From: a bacterium
GTDB taxonomy: Bacteria; Sysuimicrobiota; Sysuimicrobiia; Sysuimicrobiales; Segetimicrobiaceae
Assembly: GCA_035307765.1 (NCBI GenBank)
Contig: DATGHU010000011.1
Location: forward strand, 1-64,000
Reading direction: 5' to 3'
DNA length: 64,000 nucleotides
Of this stretch, positions 27,486 to 36,738 are shown piece after piece. A program made the position numbers and the translations under genes. Under the pieces are notes generated by a model that saw nothing but the letters and a program-made list of their open reading frames with translations, was not told the DNA's origin and did no database searches. Position 1 is the first letter of the stretch. Each line of letters opens with the position of its first letter.

Positions 27486-27799
27486 GCTCCGGCCCTCAAC
27501 TGTTCCCTGCGCTCGAAAGCACCGCTACCCAAGAAACCGTTCTGATTGCTCCCCCGACCATTGACTCCCGAACAGAAGCGAACCAAACTCAACGCCAAGA
27601 AGATACTTCGGCCGCCGGCCGAGCAAGCCCTGTGCAGGTTGAAGGAACGGTGGCCTGCACGCATGAGGAATTTAGAGGAAGTTCCTACCACCATGACGCA
27701 TAAGCAGAGGCGTGATTGTCGACCCCAGTTCTCTTCGAGATCCGAACTGCTGATGTATCGTTGCGCCCGTTCGCGCCAGAGATCGAGAGGGCCAACCGC
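27486..27799. other. Divergent intergenic region
   Basis: 314 bases between the promoter of membrane paralogue 3 (minus) and the TTG start of the heptose kinase (plus). The plus-strand frame is open from TTG 27716, but its first 28 residues do not look like the kinase family. I see an AGAGG-type ribosome site close to 27800 and no clear plus-strand -35/-10 pair, no hairpin and no small gene. Confidence 0.45.
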
Positions 27800-28783
27800 T
27801 TGATTATCACGCGCAGTCCACTACGGGTCTCCCTAGGCGGAGGCGGCACAGACCTGCCGTCATACTATCGCCGACATGGAGGATTCGTCTTGGGCGCCGC
27901 CATCGACAAGTACGTCTACATCACGCTGCATCAGACATTCGCCCAAGAACTCATTGTGAAGTACTCGAGAATGGAACGAGTCAAATCTGTGGACGAGGTC
28001 CAGCACGAGATCGTTCGAGAGGCCCTGAAGTTGACGGTAGATGGGCCCCCCCATCTCGAAATCACGAGCATGGCCGACATTCCGGCGGGGACTGGATTGG
28101 GGTCTTCTGGCAGCTTCACCACCGCCTTGCTCAAAGCGCTCCATGCCCATAGGAAGAATCTGATCCACCCGCAGGAACTCGCTGAGCAAGCGTGCCACAT
28201 CGAAATTGACGTTTTGGGGAAGCCGGTGGGCAAACAGGATCAGTACATTGCTGCGTACGGAGGCCTAACTTGCCTCCACTTCAAGCCTGACGGCGGTGTC
28301 GAAGCCTGGCCGCTCAAGATCCCAACCGATGTCCTGCATAATCTTGAAGACAACCTGCTCTTATTCTTCACCGGTTATTCTAGGTCGGCGCCAGAAATTC
28401 TCCATGACCAGGATGAGAAGACCAAGTCAAGTGATGGCGCGATGTTGAACGAGTTGCACGCCGTCAAAGAGATCGCCATGAAGAGCAAGGAGGCGTTGGA
28501 GAGCGGGGACCTGGTTCGGTTTGCGGAACTGATGAACACCCATTGGGAGCACAAGCGACAGCGCTCTCAGGGCATTAGTAACACCCAGATCAACGAGTGG
28601 TATGACCTCGCCAGGGGCAGTGGCGCGTTGGGAGGGAAGCTCGTCGGGGCCGGTGGAGGAGGGTTCCTCATGTTCTATTCGGAGGATAAGGTACCGCTCC
28701 GTCGCGCGATGCGGGATGCCGGGTTAACCGAAATTCGGTTCAGATTTGATTTCGAAGGCACGAGATTGATTGCACAATCATAG
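27800..28783 (+). CDS. hddA: GHMP kinase, D-glycero-D-manno-heptose 7-phosphate kinase-like
   Basis: 327 residues from TTG 27800, preceded by GAGAGG at 9-nt spacing. The protein then starts LIITRSPLRVSLGGGGTDLP, exactly where HddA-family proteins begin. The ATP-binding GHMP motif is PAGTGLGSSGS (95-105) and the C-terminal loop is KLVGAGGGGFLMFY. HddA phosphorylates heptose 7-phosphate at C1 to the alpha-1,7-bisphosphate on the way to GDP-D-glycero-alpha-D-manno-heptose. Candidate GmhA, GmhB and HddC partners are at 36735, 36172 and 31194. Related GHMP kinases for fucose or other sugars are the main alternative. Confidence 0.85.
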   Translation: MIITRSPLRVSLGGGGTDLPSYYRRHGGFVLGAAIDKYVYITLHQTFAQELIVKYSRMERVKSVDEVQHEIVREALKLTVDGPPHLEITSMADIPAGTGLGSSGSFTTALLKALHAHRKNLIHPQELAEQACHIEIDVLGKPVGKQDQYIAAYGGLTCLHFKPDGGVEAWPLKIPTDVLHNLEDNLLLFFTGYSRSAPEILHDQDEKTKSSDGAMLNELHAVKEIAMKSKEALESGDLVRFAELMNTHWEHKRQRSQGISNTQINEWYDLARGSGALGGKLVGAGGGGFLMFYSEDKVPLRRAMRDAGLTEIRFRFDFEGTRLIAQS

Positions 28784-28801
28784 GGGTCGCCGCCCCCCAC
28801 C

Positions 28802-30157
28802 ATGTCGTCCTTGAAGCAGGCAAGCAAGAGTTTATTCATCCTGGGAACGGGGCTGGTCATCTACTGGCAGCCGCTCGGGCGGTGGATCCCGATAAAGCCG
28901 AGCGATATCGTCTTCATCTTGGGTCTCTGCGCGTGGATGCTCGTTTCTCTTAAAGAGAAGCGAACGCCGCAACTGTCGGGTGGGAGCATGATGCCCGTCC
29001 TCCCCATCCTGGCTCTCCTAGTCTCCGTGCTTGGCGCCACCCTCGCCGGCTATTTGCGCTACCACCTGGCTATGACCCGCGAAGGAGCGATCCTCCTCAT
29101 CCGGCTGGCCGTCTGCATGGCCCTGTTCCTGGCTGTCGGTCGTTTCGCCCTGATCGATCGAGGGTTCAGACGGCGAACCGGGCTGGCCTTGTTGTCGCCC
29201 ATCGCGCTTTTCCCGGCGATGCTGGTCCCGGCTGTGGCACTAAGCATGTGGGGGGGGGACGGCCGCTTCCAAGGGCTCACGGTGAACCCAAACACCGCCG
29301 ACTTGGCATTTATCATTGCCCTGGCGCTTGCCGGTACGCTTGCGATGCACGCCGTGGCGATGAAACACCCCCGGGCTGCGGCCGGCTTTTCAATCGTGGC
29401 CATCGGCATGCTCACGCTCATCGTGTGGACTGAATCGAGAGCATATCTCGTAGGAGCGTTCGCGTCTGTCATCGTCGGCGGAGCCCTCACTGCTTCGAGC
29501 CTCAAGCTCCCCAAGCTCAGGGTCGCAGCCGCCGCCGCGGGCGTCTGTGCGGTCGCTGCTACGGCGAGCGTGCTGCTGGGCCCTCCCTCACTGGCGCACT
29601 CCTACCTCATTAGGATGTCCCTGGAGACATCCGCCGCGCAGCAGACCGAGGCCCTATCGAACTGGGCTCGTATATCCGCCTCCGGGGGGCCGCCGCCTCA
29701 GGCATCGGGACGCCGCTCCGCGGTCGACCGTGGGGCCTTTGGTAGGCTGGTGCGGTTCCGTGATGCGATCGGCCGGCGGCTGATCGAGAACCCTCATGTC
29801 CAGGCCGCAGCCTATTATGCGCAGCTCCTCTCCACCAACTCCTTGGGCTTCGGAGTCAACTACGGAGAGAAGTTCTTCATCTATTTCCCGTGGATCAACC
29901 GGAACCACCAAGGAGCAAACAGCATCCTCGACGTGCCGGTGTACGGAGGCATCGGCGCCGTCCTCAGTGTCGCTTATCTAATGTTTCTCGTGGCAAGGAG
30001 GATTAAGGAACACCTAGCAGCGGAGGCTGATGAAACGACCTCCTACGGGCTCGCCGCCGCGGCGGCCTTAGGGGGCCTCTGGGTAGCAGCGATTCTCCTG
30101 GGCTCCCCGATCTTCGACTACCAGTTCTGGATCGTGTCGGCAATCGCGCTTTCGTAG
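28802..30157 (+). CDS. O-antigen ligase/Wzy family membrane protein
   Basis: 451 residues, 18 nt after the kinase gene on the same strand. About ten hydrophobic segments surround a large periplasmic-type loop (~270-365). GLTVNPNTADLAF (about 157-169) and the TESRAY motif (about 204-209) fit the Wzy_C/WaaL superfamily, which joins lipid-linked glycans either to a core or to one another. Whether it is a ligase or a polymerase cannot be decided from sequence. It converges on the GT2 gene at 30190 with only 32 bases between the stops, and I see no clear terminator there. Confidence 0.8.
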   Translation: MSSLKQASKSLFILGTGLVIYWQPLGRWIPIKPSDIVFILGLCAWMLVSLKEKRTPQLSGGSMMPVLPILALLVSVLGATLAGYLRYHLAMTREGAILLIRLAVCMALFLAVGRFALIDRGFRRRTGLALLSPIALFPAMLVPAVALSMWGGDGRFQGLTVNPNTADLAFIIALALAGTLAMHAVAMKHPRAAAGFSIVAIGMLTLIVWTESRAYLVGAFASVIVGGALTASSLKLPKLRVAAAAAGVCAVAATASVLLGPPSLAHSYLIRMSLETSAAQQTEALSNWARISASGGPPPQASGRRSAVDRGAFGRLVRFRDAIGRRLIENPHVQAAAYYAQLLSTNSLGFGVNYGEKFFIYFPWINRNHQGANSILDVPVYGGIGAVLSVAYLMFLVARRIKEHLAAEADETTSYGLAAAAALGGLWVAAILLGSPIFDYQFWIVSAIALS

Positions 30158-30189
30158 CGGGAAGAGGCGCGCTCCCCCACCCCGGGACC

Positions 30190-31197
30190 TCACAAGCAGT
30201 CCCGCATCAACTCACCCCACGCCCGCCCGACCGCCGCGTCCCTCCACGGGGGAAGGCGGAAGCGTTGGCGCAACGTCCACACCGCCCGCGCGGAGACCCG
30301 AATCATGCGCGCGGGAATCATCCTAAGGCCGGTGCGAACCGCGCGCGCCACCAGTGGCGGGAACAAATCGGCCAGGAGGCCATCGACCTGAGCGGGATCC
30401 TCGCTGGCGAGATAGGCCGCGGCCAACCTGAGCTTGCATCGCCGCAGAATCCCGGCGGCCGCGCATGCCCCTCTCTCCGCCTCGTCCATTTGCGCGAACA
30501 AGCGCTCAAACATCTCGAGGGTGTGCCGCTTCAGGATCCACTGAATGTCCATCCGGGTATTGCTGCCCCGCCGAATTTCGACGACGACCAAGGCCTCGTC
30601 CAGATGGGCAAACCGGACCCCCGCCCGCGCCAGCCGCAGGCACAGGTCCCATTCCTCTGGATAGTAGCGCTCCTCGCGAAACAGGAACTCTCCCCGCAGG
30701 ATGTCGCCAACGGCCATGATGGTGTTCGGGTTGATAAAGGACGAACGCAGCAGTTCCGCAAACACGCTGCGCGGGTCGCCGTAGTACCTGCGCCCCCGCA
30801 GCCGGTCGGGTCGATTGGGGTAGTAGTGGAGCGCGTCACAGAAGACGACCTGGTAATCCGGGTGTGTCTCCAGGAGTTCCACCTCCCGCTCCACCTTCCG
30901 CGGGAAATAGCAATCGTCGGCGTCCAGAAACGTAACGTACTTCCCGCTGCTGATTCGTATCCCGCGATTCCGCGCCGCGCCTTGCCCCCGATTCTCTTGG
31001 GCGATGTAGGTGATCCTGGAATCTCGAAATGACCGCACGACTTCGCCGGTATTATCCCTCGACCCATCGTCCACGACGATGATCTCGATGCGCTGATGGG
31101 TTTGCGACAGCGCAGTCTTGATCGCCCGGCCCACGTACGCAGATGCGTTGTAGGCGGGGATCACAATGGACACGAGCGGCGGGCCGTTGCTGCTCAT
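30190..31197 (-). CDS. Glycosyltransferase family 2
   Basis: 335 residues. VSIVIPAYNASAYVGRAI opens a GT-A domain, with DDGS at 43-46 and the metal-binding LDADD at 91-95. GAARNRGI and YPEEWDLCLRLARAG are further family features (acceptor-side ED/EW region). The C-terminal ~100 residues are helical with Arg-rich stretches and may contact the membrane. It overlaps the upstream nucleotidyltransferase gene by ATGA, which suggests that it uses or follows the sugar activated by that enzyme. Confidence 0.9.
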   Translation of the reverse strand: MSSNGPPLVSIVIPAYNASAYVGRAIKTALSQTHQRIEIIVVDDGSRDNTGEVVRSFRDSRITYIAQENRGQGAARNRGIRISSGKYVTFLDADDCYFPRKVEREVELLETHPDYQVVFCDALHYYPNRPDRLRGRRYYGDPRSVFAELLRSSFINPNTIMAVGDILRGEFLFREERYYPEEWDLCLRLARAGVRFAHLDEALVVVEIRRGSNTRMDIQWILKRHTLEMFERLFAQMDEAERGACAAAGILRRCKLRLAAAYLASEDPAQVDGLLADLFPPLVARAVRTGLRMIPARMIRVSARAVWTLRQRFRLPPWRDAAVGRAWGELMRDCL

Positions 31198-31976
31198 GGC
31201 TTACCCGGGTTTCCCGCCAACGAGAATTCATCGCCGAGTCGCGCCCAGCGGGTCTCCAGTCGTCGAAGATCCTCTGGTCGATCGATCCAGTAGAGCTTTT
31301 CGCGCTTCGACATACGGTACCCGTACAGTCGCGCGTTTCGCGCGATGAGCTCCGGGAACACGTCGCGCCCGAAGTCCACGCTGCGTCTCGATGGGATCAT
31401 CTCGACGATCTCGGGCTCGAGGACAAGAATCCCGGCGTTGACCCAGTGCGTGAACACCTCTCGCGGCTTCGGCTTCTCTAAGAAGCGCTTCACGCGATGG
31501 TCGCGGTCAAGCCCCACGATGCCGCTGTGGACGGCGTCGCGCCGGTGGAACAGTGCGATCGTCCCGATCCCTCCCTTCGTTCGGTGGCAGGCCCACAGGC
31601 GGTCCAGGAGGCATGTGCTCAGGTTGTCGCCGTACCAGACGAAGAACGGGGCGTCGAAAAACCGACGCATCCGCCTCACCCCACCGGCGGTGCCCAACGG
31701 CTGCTCCTCGACCGAGTATCGAATCCGGACGCCCCACGCCGTCCCGTCCCCAAAATAGTTGGTGACCATTCTCGGTAAATGGTGGAGGTTGATAACGATC
31801 TCGGTCACGCCGAACTGCCGCATCCACCTCAGCGTGTATTCCAAAAGGGGCCGCCCGCCGATCGGCATCATGCACTTGGGGGTGGTGTCGGTCAGAGGCC
31901 TGAGGCGCGTCCCCAACCCAGCGGCGAGAATCATGGCCCTGGTCGGCAGATCGTTGGGGTTCCGGGAAGGCATCAC
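31194..31976 (-). CDS. Sugar-1-phosphate nucleotidyltransferase (HddC/ManC-like)
   Basis: 260 residues. The signature AGLGTRLRPLT (19-29) with TTPKCM (31-36) binds the NTP and sugar phosphate; VWYGDNLS is the metal site and NAGILVLEPEIVEMIP is conserved in this family. The product is an NDP-sugar. With GmhA-, HddA- and GmhB-like genes in the window, D-glycero-alpha-D-manno-heptose 1-phosphate guanylyltransferase (HddC) is the best pathway fit, but sequence alone also allows a glucose- or mannose-1-phosphate enzyme. It overlaps the GT2 gene downstream. Confidence 0.85.
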   Translation of the reverse strand: MMPSRNPNDLPTRAMILAAGLGTRLRPLTDTTPKCMMPIGGRPLLEYTLRWMRQFGVTEIVINLHHLPRMVTNYFGDGTAWGVRIRYSVEEQPLGTAGGVRRMRRFFDAPFFVWYGDNLSTCLLDRLWACHRTKGGIGTIALFHRRDAVHSGIVGLDRDHRVKRFLEKPKPREVFTHWVNAGILVLEPEIVEMIPSRRSVDFGRDVFPELIARNARLYGYRMSKREKLYWIDRPEDLRRLETRWARLGDEFSLAGNPGKP

Positions 31977-32000
31977 GTGAGTCCGCGCCTGCGGCTTCCG

Positions 32001-33068
32001 CTATTGCGGGAGCCGCACGACACCGCCATTCCTGCTGGACTCGTAGACCGCGTAGGCCATCCTTATCGCCTGCCACGCGTCGCTCGCATTCCCCGACGGC
32101 TCCCGCCCCTCGCGAATGGCCGCGAGGAACTCTTCCCACTCTGCCCGCCAACAGCTCTCCGGGTCGGAAAAATCGAAATGTTCCTCATCCGGGGACCCCC
32201 AGTCTGGATGCCGCCGGCCCCACGTCAGCCGCTCCGCCCCGTAACTCCGGCCCAAACCTTCCACGATCAGATACCCATCCCGCCCGAACACCTCGAACGC
32301 GAAGAGGTTCTTCCACTGCGTCCAGCTGGCGTGGAGTGTGGCCACCCGCCCCGAGGTGGTGCGGAAGAGGCCGAACGCGTTGTCCTCGACATCGGCGCCC
32401 CGCGGCGCGGCCCCGACGCTCGCTCGCCAGAAGTAGGAGTGGGTGAACCCAACCCCTTCAACGAAATCGCCCAGGAACCAGCGGAACAAATCGATGGCAT
32501 GAATCCCCTGGTCCAGCAACTCACCGCCGCCGGCGATCTCGACATTGAATCGCCATTCGTCCGCATAGCCGCGGCGACCGCCGTGCCCGTACCGGCAGCG
32601 GACAAAATAGGGTTCCCCGATGCTCCCGGCTTCCAAGAGGGTGTGGGCCTTGCTGATGGCTGGATGGAATCGGTGGTTGAAGCCGACCTTGACCACCAAC
32701 GGTCGGCGGTCGCCAGCCAACCGGCGGTTCCCCTGCGCGTCGCGCAGAGCGCGACACACCAGCGCCGCTTCCGCGGGCGTCCGGGCCATCGGCTTTTCGA
32801 CCAAGACGTGCTTCCCGTGCTCCGCCGCGGCCCGAGTCGCTCCCGCCAAGGCATCGTGCGTGGTCGACACGATCACCGCGCCGATGTCGTCCCGCCGGAT
32901 CGCCTCACCCCAATCCACGCTGGCCTGACACCGCCAATCCGTCGCCACGGACTCCGCGCGCGCGAGATCTCGATCAACGGCGAGGACCAGGACCCCTCCC
33001 TTTGACTCCCGGAGGGCCTCCGCCCGGCGCCGGCCGATCTTCCCGCACCCAATGAGGGCGATGCGCAT
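32001..33068 (-). CDS. Gfo/Idh/MocA family oxidoreductase
   Basis: 355 residues from ATG 33068 (MRIALIGCGKIG); the frame stays open to 33245 but the extension overlaps the upstream SDR gene and has no family sequence. GCGKIG (7-12) binds the dinucleotide and VEKPM (90-94) contains the EKP motif. GGGELLDQGIHAIDLFRWF is the substrate-side GGGxxxDxGxHxxD region with the catalytic histidine. Such enzymes oxidise or reduce a ring hydroxyl of a sugar or NDP-sugar. It follows an SDR oxidoreductase gene, so a two-step redox isomerisation is possible. Confidence 0.88.
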   Translation of the reverse strand: MRIALIGCGKIGRRRAEALRESKGGVLVLAVDRDLARAESVATDWRCQASVDWGEAIRRDDIGAVIVSTTHDALAGATRAAAEHGKHVLVEKPMARTPAEAALVCRALRDAQGNRRLAGDRRPLVVKVGFNHRFHPAISKAHTLLEAGSIGEPYFVRCRYGHGGRRGYADEWRFNVEIAGGGELLDQGIHAIDLFRWFLGDFVEGVGFTHSYFWRASVGAAPRGADVEDNAFGLFRTTSGRVATLHASWTQWKNLFAFEVFGRDGYLIVEGLGRSYGAERLTWGRRHPDWGSPDEEHFDFSDPESCWRAEWEEFLAAIREGREPSGNASDAWQAIRMAYAVYESSRNGGVVRLPQ

Positions 33069-33103
33069 TTCCGGGGATCGATCGCCGGACACCGATCTCG
33101 GCC

Positions 33104-34039
33104 TCAGCGCAAATCCCCGGCGTCGGGCGGTGATTCGCGGTGATCGGCGAACTGACCGAGGAGGGGGCGCAGCGTAAAATCGTCGAGGCGTCTTATGGTC
33201 AACCACGGAGCGGCCATCAATTCTAAGATCCGTGCCGCGTCCCACGACTGCCAGCCGTCGTAAGGCGCGGCGATCAGCTTGCCGGTGAGTCCATCCGATT
33301 TATGCGAAGCGAGAAAGACGGTAAGCTGCGCGGCAAGGTCTGCGGGCACGCCGCCCTCGCCCGCATCACGGAGCTTGCGTATGCGGCGGAGCTCGGTCCC
33401 GGCGCGCTCCCCGGCCGCCAACACGTGGTCCTGCATGCGCGTATCCACCATCCCGGGCGCAATGGCATTGACCTGAATGTTGTGGTCCCGGACTTCCTCT
33501 GCCAGCGTCTCCGTCAGGCGGACCACCGCGACCTTCGATACCGCGTAGGCCGAAAACCGCGGGAAGGGTGAAGTGGCGCCACGCCCAGAAAAATTGACGA
33601 TCTTGCCCGCTCGGCGAGCGACCATGTGCGGCAGCACCGCCCGGCAGCACAAGAACGTGCCGTAAAGATTCACCTGAAGCGCCTGAGCCCAATCCCCTTC
33701 ATCCACTTCCCAAACCCTGCCGACCGGGCCGAGGATGCCGGCCGCGTTGACGAGGGCATCAATACGGCCATACGCATCCAGTGCGGCGCGGGTGACCCGA
33801 TCCACGTCTTCGGGCCGCGCAACGTCGGCCGGGACAATCCGCACCTCGCCGCCGATCTCCCGGACCTTGACCGCCACCCTTTCCAGCTCCGTCGCCGTGC
33901 GGGCGGCTAAGACCACGCGCGCGCCTTCGCGCGCGAACGCGAGGGCAACGGCCTCCCCGATCCCCCGGCCGCCGCCCGTAATGATCGCGGCATTCCCCTG
34001 CAACGCCGGTTGGGCTCCGGTAGAGCGGCTAGGATTCAT
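33104..34039 (-). CDS. SDR family oxidoreductase (classical)
   Basis: 311 residues. TGGGRGIGEAVALAF (21-35) is the classical TGxxxGIG motif, NAAGILG the NAG motif, and YAVSK the catalytic YxxxK. INAIAPGMVDTRM follows as in 3-oxoacyl-ACP reductase-like enzymes. A C-terminal tail of ~55 residues (SWDAARILELMAAPW onward) goes beyond a standard SDR. The substrate may be a keto-sugar given its neighbours, but SDR substrate cannot be read from sequence. Confidence 0.87.
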   Translation of the reverse strand: MNPSRSTGAQPALQGNAAIITGGGRGIGEAVALAFAREGARVVLAARTATELERVAVKVREIGGEVRIVPADVARPEDVDRVTRAALDAYGRIDALVNAAGILGPVGRVWEVDEGDWAQALQVNLYGTFLCCRAVLPHMVARRAGKIVNFSGRGATSPFPRFSAYAVSKVAVVRLTETLAEEVRDHNIQVNAIAPGMVDTRMQDHVLAAGERAGTELRRIRKLRDAGEGGVPADLAAQLTVFLASHKSDGLTGKLIAAPYDGWQSWDAARILELMAAPWLTIRRLDDFTLRPLLGQFADHRESPPDAGDLR

Positions 34040-34186
34040 GGCTTCCGAATCACGTAACTGGTCCCCGGTGGCGAACTCACGCCCGAAGCTCGGCGGGACC
34101 AGAAGCAGGGGAAGGTGTCCGGTGACTTACCCCAGCCCCAAAAGCCTGCCGGCAACGCGGGGTGTGCCGCCGGAGAGGGGAACCGG

Positions 34187-35386
34187 CTATCGGTCGATCC
34201 GCTGGAGCACGCCGCGCTCGCGCATCGTGCGCTCGGCTTCCTCCAGGTACTTCTGCGTCCCGGACTGTCCTCGAATCCAGTCGACGAACTCGGCCACATT
34301 TTGCTCCACCGGAACGACGGGATGCCAGCCCAGCGCTCGCAGCTTCGAGATATCCGAGACCGTGTGTCGGGTATCCCCCAGCCGGAACTCGCCGGGGATC
34401 AATGGCTTGAGATCAGACCCAAGAGCCCTCAGCATCATGTTGGCGATTTCCAGAACGGTCACCGCGCGGCCCCCGCCGACATTCAGCACCTGATAATCGG
34501 CCCGCTCGTCCTCCATCGCCAAGACGTTGGCGCGAGCCACGTCGCGAACGTTGACGTAATCACGCAGCTGCCGCCCATCCTCGTACACAATCGGCGGGAG
34601 CTCGTGCATGATGCGCAGCGCAAACCGTCGGGCCACCCCCGAGTACGCATTGTAGAACGAGTTCCGCGACCCCTGGACGTAGGTGTATCGCATGCACACG
34701 GTGGGGATCCCGTAGCGCCGGCCCAACCGGTCGGCCAGGAGTTCGATGGCGTACTTGGAGATGCCGTACGTCGTGCCCGGATTGATCGTGCTCTCCTGAA
34801 TGAGCAGGGGCTTCATGTTCCCCCCGCACGTCAGACAGCGAATCTCCCACTCCCCCCGCTTGAGCTGATCGACCGGCCGGGGGCCGGGAGTATGAATCGC
34901 CGACGCCGGCAGGGACCGGATGGGGGAACAGCCCGAGGCCAGCTGCTCTTGAATGGTGGGCATCCGCCCGTTGCCCGCACAGGCCGGGCAGACGTATATC
35001 CCCTCGCCGGACACCGCCTGCGAGGACGCAAAGATCACCTTCCGAACGGGGAAGCGCTTTCGGTCGCCAATCGTCAGCTCCAGCAGCAACGCGCTGCTCT
35101 CGGCATTCGTATGGATGAATCGCGAGAAGTCCGGCATGTAATCCTGGTACGCGGCGAGATGGAACACGTACGACACGCCCTGCAGTGCCCGGGTCATGTC
35201 CTCTCGCCGCGACACGTCGCCGTGGACGAACTCCGCGTCGGTGGAGACGAAACTCGGCTTCCCCTGCGGATGAACCCGAGGTTGAAGGCTATCGAGAATG
35301 CGGACCTCGTATCCCTTCTCCAGCAGCAGGTCGACCGTGTGCGAGCCGATGAACCCCGCGCCGCCCGTCACAAGGCAGAGGGCCAT
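34187..35386 (-). CDS. NAD-dependent epimerase with internal zinc-ribbon insertion (dTDP-L-rhamnose 4-epimerase-like subfamily)
   Basis: 399 residues, longer than a standard epimerase (~320). TGGAGFIGSHTVDLLL (7-22) binds NAD, ASSQAV carries the catalytic Ser region, and YGISK (207-211) the Tyr-Lys pair. Between these lies an insert of about 65 residues with Cys133-x2-Cys136 and Cys184-x2-Cys187, a likely zinc ribbon. I know this insert from WbiB-like dTDP-L-rhamnose 4-epimerases. The product might be dTDP-6-deoxy-L-talose, but no rhamnose biosynthesis genes are in the window, so other NDP-sugars are possible. Confidence 0.85.
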   Translation of the reverse strand: MALCLVTGGAGFIGSHTVDLLLEKGYEVRILDSLQPRVHPQGKPSFVSTDAEFVHGDVSRREDMTRALQGVSYVFHLAAYQDYMPDFSRFIHTNAESSALLLELTIGDRKRFPVRKVIFASSQAVSGEGIYVCPACAGNGRMPTIQEQLASGCSPIRSLPASAIHTPGPRPVDQLKRGEWEIRCLTCGGNMKPLLIQESTINPGTTYGISKYAIELLADRLGRRYGIPTVCMRYTYVQGSRNSFYNAYSGVARRFALRIMHELPPIVYEDGRQLRDYVNVRDVARANVLAMEDERADYQVLNVGGGRAVTVLEIANMMLRALGSDLKPLIPGEFRLGDTRHTVSDISKLRALGWHPVVPVEQNVAEFVDWIRGQSGTQKYLEEAERTMRERGVLQRIDR

Positions 35387-35434
35387 GGCTAGCGGCCCCC
35401 TCCCACGACCCCAGCGACGCGGGCGCGCATGCCG

Positions 35435-36175
35435 TTAGGCCTTCGACCCCGCACGCGCGGGAAGGGTGTAACCGGCCCTCACGGCGTCACTCCTAAACAT
35501 CATCACGGTGTCCAGCGAGTACTCGTGCAAGTCCCTGCCGACGAGATCAAGTTTCTTCAGGATGTCATTGGTCACCGTGATGATGTGGCATCCGATCGCA
35601 TCCGCTTGAAAAATGTTCAAGAGTTCCCGCGGGCTCGCCCAGATGAGCTCGGCGTTCGGGGCGCACGCCAGCAGCTCAACGGCGGCCGCCATCAACGGCA
35701 CGGGGTCCCGCCCCGTGTCCGCCACGCGCCCGGCGAACACGGATACGTAGGCAGGGCTCCCACCGACCAGCGCCGCCACGACGTCACGCACCTGATCAAG
35801 CGCCAGCACGGCGGTGACGTTCACCTTGATCCCGGCAACGGTCAGGGCATGGATCAGATCGATCGATGACTCCCGCCGCGTATTGCTCACCGGAATCTTG
35901 ACGTAGACGTGACCGCCCCACGTGGCGATCTCCCGCGCCTGATAGGCCATCTCCTCAAACTCGTCCGAGAATACCTCAAACGAGATCGGGCGATCCGGAA
36001 TCGCCTTGAGGGCGTTCATCGCGAACGTTCGGTAGTCGGTGACCCCCGCCTTCCGCATCAGCGTCGGGTTCGTGGTGAACCCTTTGATCCACGGGTGGCG
36101 GGACATCTCCATCATGCCCTGGAGATCGGCGCCATCCGCGTAGATCTTCACGCGCAGCTCCGATACCGGCGTCAT
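35435..36175 (-). CDS. Small transaldolase (fructose-6-phosphate aldolase/TalC-like)
   Basis: 246 residues from ATG 36175, whose ATGA overlaps the HAD gene stop; upstream frame to 36433 is shadow of the HAD gene. GFTTNPTLMRKAG (32-44) is the transaldolase signature and Lys93 in HVYVKIPVSN is the Schiff-base lysine. The length matches single-domain TalC/FSA-type enzymes. It is coupled to GmhB- and GmhA-like genes, so it may supply or pull sedoheptulose 7-phosphate, the precursor of ADP/GDP-heptose. FSA-type aldolase activity is an alternative. Confidence 0.88.
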   Translation of the reverse strand: MTPVSELRVKIYADGADLQGMMEMSRHPWIKGFTTNPTLMRKAGVTDYRTFAMNALKAIPDRPISFEVFSDEFEEMAYQAREIATWGGHVYVKIPVSNTRRESSIDLIHALTVAGIKVNVTAVLALDQVRDVVAALVGGSPAYVSVFAGRVADTGRDPVPLMAAAVELLACAPNAELIWASPRELLNIFQADAIGCHIITVTNDILKKLDLVGRDLHEYSLDTVMMFRSDAVRAGYTLPARAGSKA

Positions 36176-36738
36176 GTACGTCCTCCTCTGGGGGCGCACT
36201 GGCTCATGATCCACGTTGCCGCATCCAGAAGCGATCGCGTACGATAATCGGGAGAAACGGTCGGGCTCTCTTCCGCATGATTCCCCGCCAGGTGGATCGT
36301 CAGACATCCGGCCCGCCGGCCGGCCTCGATGTCCCTCCATCGATCCCCGATCATCACGCTGCGGGAAAGATCGATGCAACGTTCCCTGGCCGCCTCGATC
36401 AGTAGCCCCGGCTGCGGCTTCCGGCAGGTGCATCGGTCCGCGTCATCATGATAGCAAACGTAGATCCCTTCCAACGGCAACGCCCCGAGTAATACGGCAT
36501 TGATCGCTTCGACGACCTCGCGCCGCTGGGCCCCCCGCGCCACGTCGGGCTGGTTCGTGACGGCGACGAGGGCGAACCCATGCGCCTTCAACTCGTGTAG
36601 CGCGGCCTCCGCCCCGCTCATGATCCGCAGTTCCTCCAGACTAGCCGGGGGCAGGGCCTTGCCCTCTCTGACAACCACCTCGTTGAGCACGCCGTCGCGG
36701 TCCAGGAAGACGCCGGCACGCAAGGCCGGAGCGCTCAT
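36172..36738 (-). CDS. gmhB: HAD phosphatase, D-glycero-D-manno-heptose 1,7-bisphosphate 7-phosphatase
   Basis: 188 residues from ATG 36738 (overlap ATGA with the upstream SIS gene). FLDRDGVLNE (11-20) is HAD motif I, VTNQPDVARG motif II, and CRKPQPG with IGDRWRDIEAG motifs III/IV. The GmhB-type zinc site is present as Cys95-x-His97-x5-Cys103-x-Cys105. GmhB removes the 7-phosphate of heptose 1,7-bisphosphate before nucleotidyl transfer. Length and all motifs are normal for the family. Histidinol-phosphate phosphatases share the fold, but the context favours heptose. Confidence 0.9.
   Translation of the reverse strand: MSAPALRAGVFLDRDGVLNEVVVREGKALPPASLEELRIMSGAEAALHELKAHGFALVAVTNQPDVARGAQRREVVEAINAVLLGALPLEGIYVCYHDDADRCTCRKPQPGLLIEAARERCIDLSRSVMIGDRWRDIEAGRRAGCLTIHLAGNHAEESPTVSPDYRTRSLLDAATWIMSQCAPRGGRT

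Noticed and set aside
36176-36433. An 86-codon N-terminal extension of the small transaldolase
   Set aside because: It is a shadow of the HAD phosphatase gene; ATG 36175 gives the normal TalC length and ATGA coupling.
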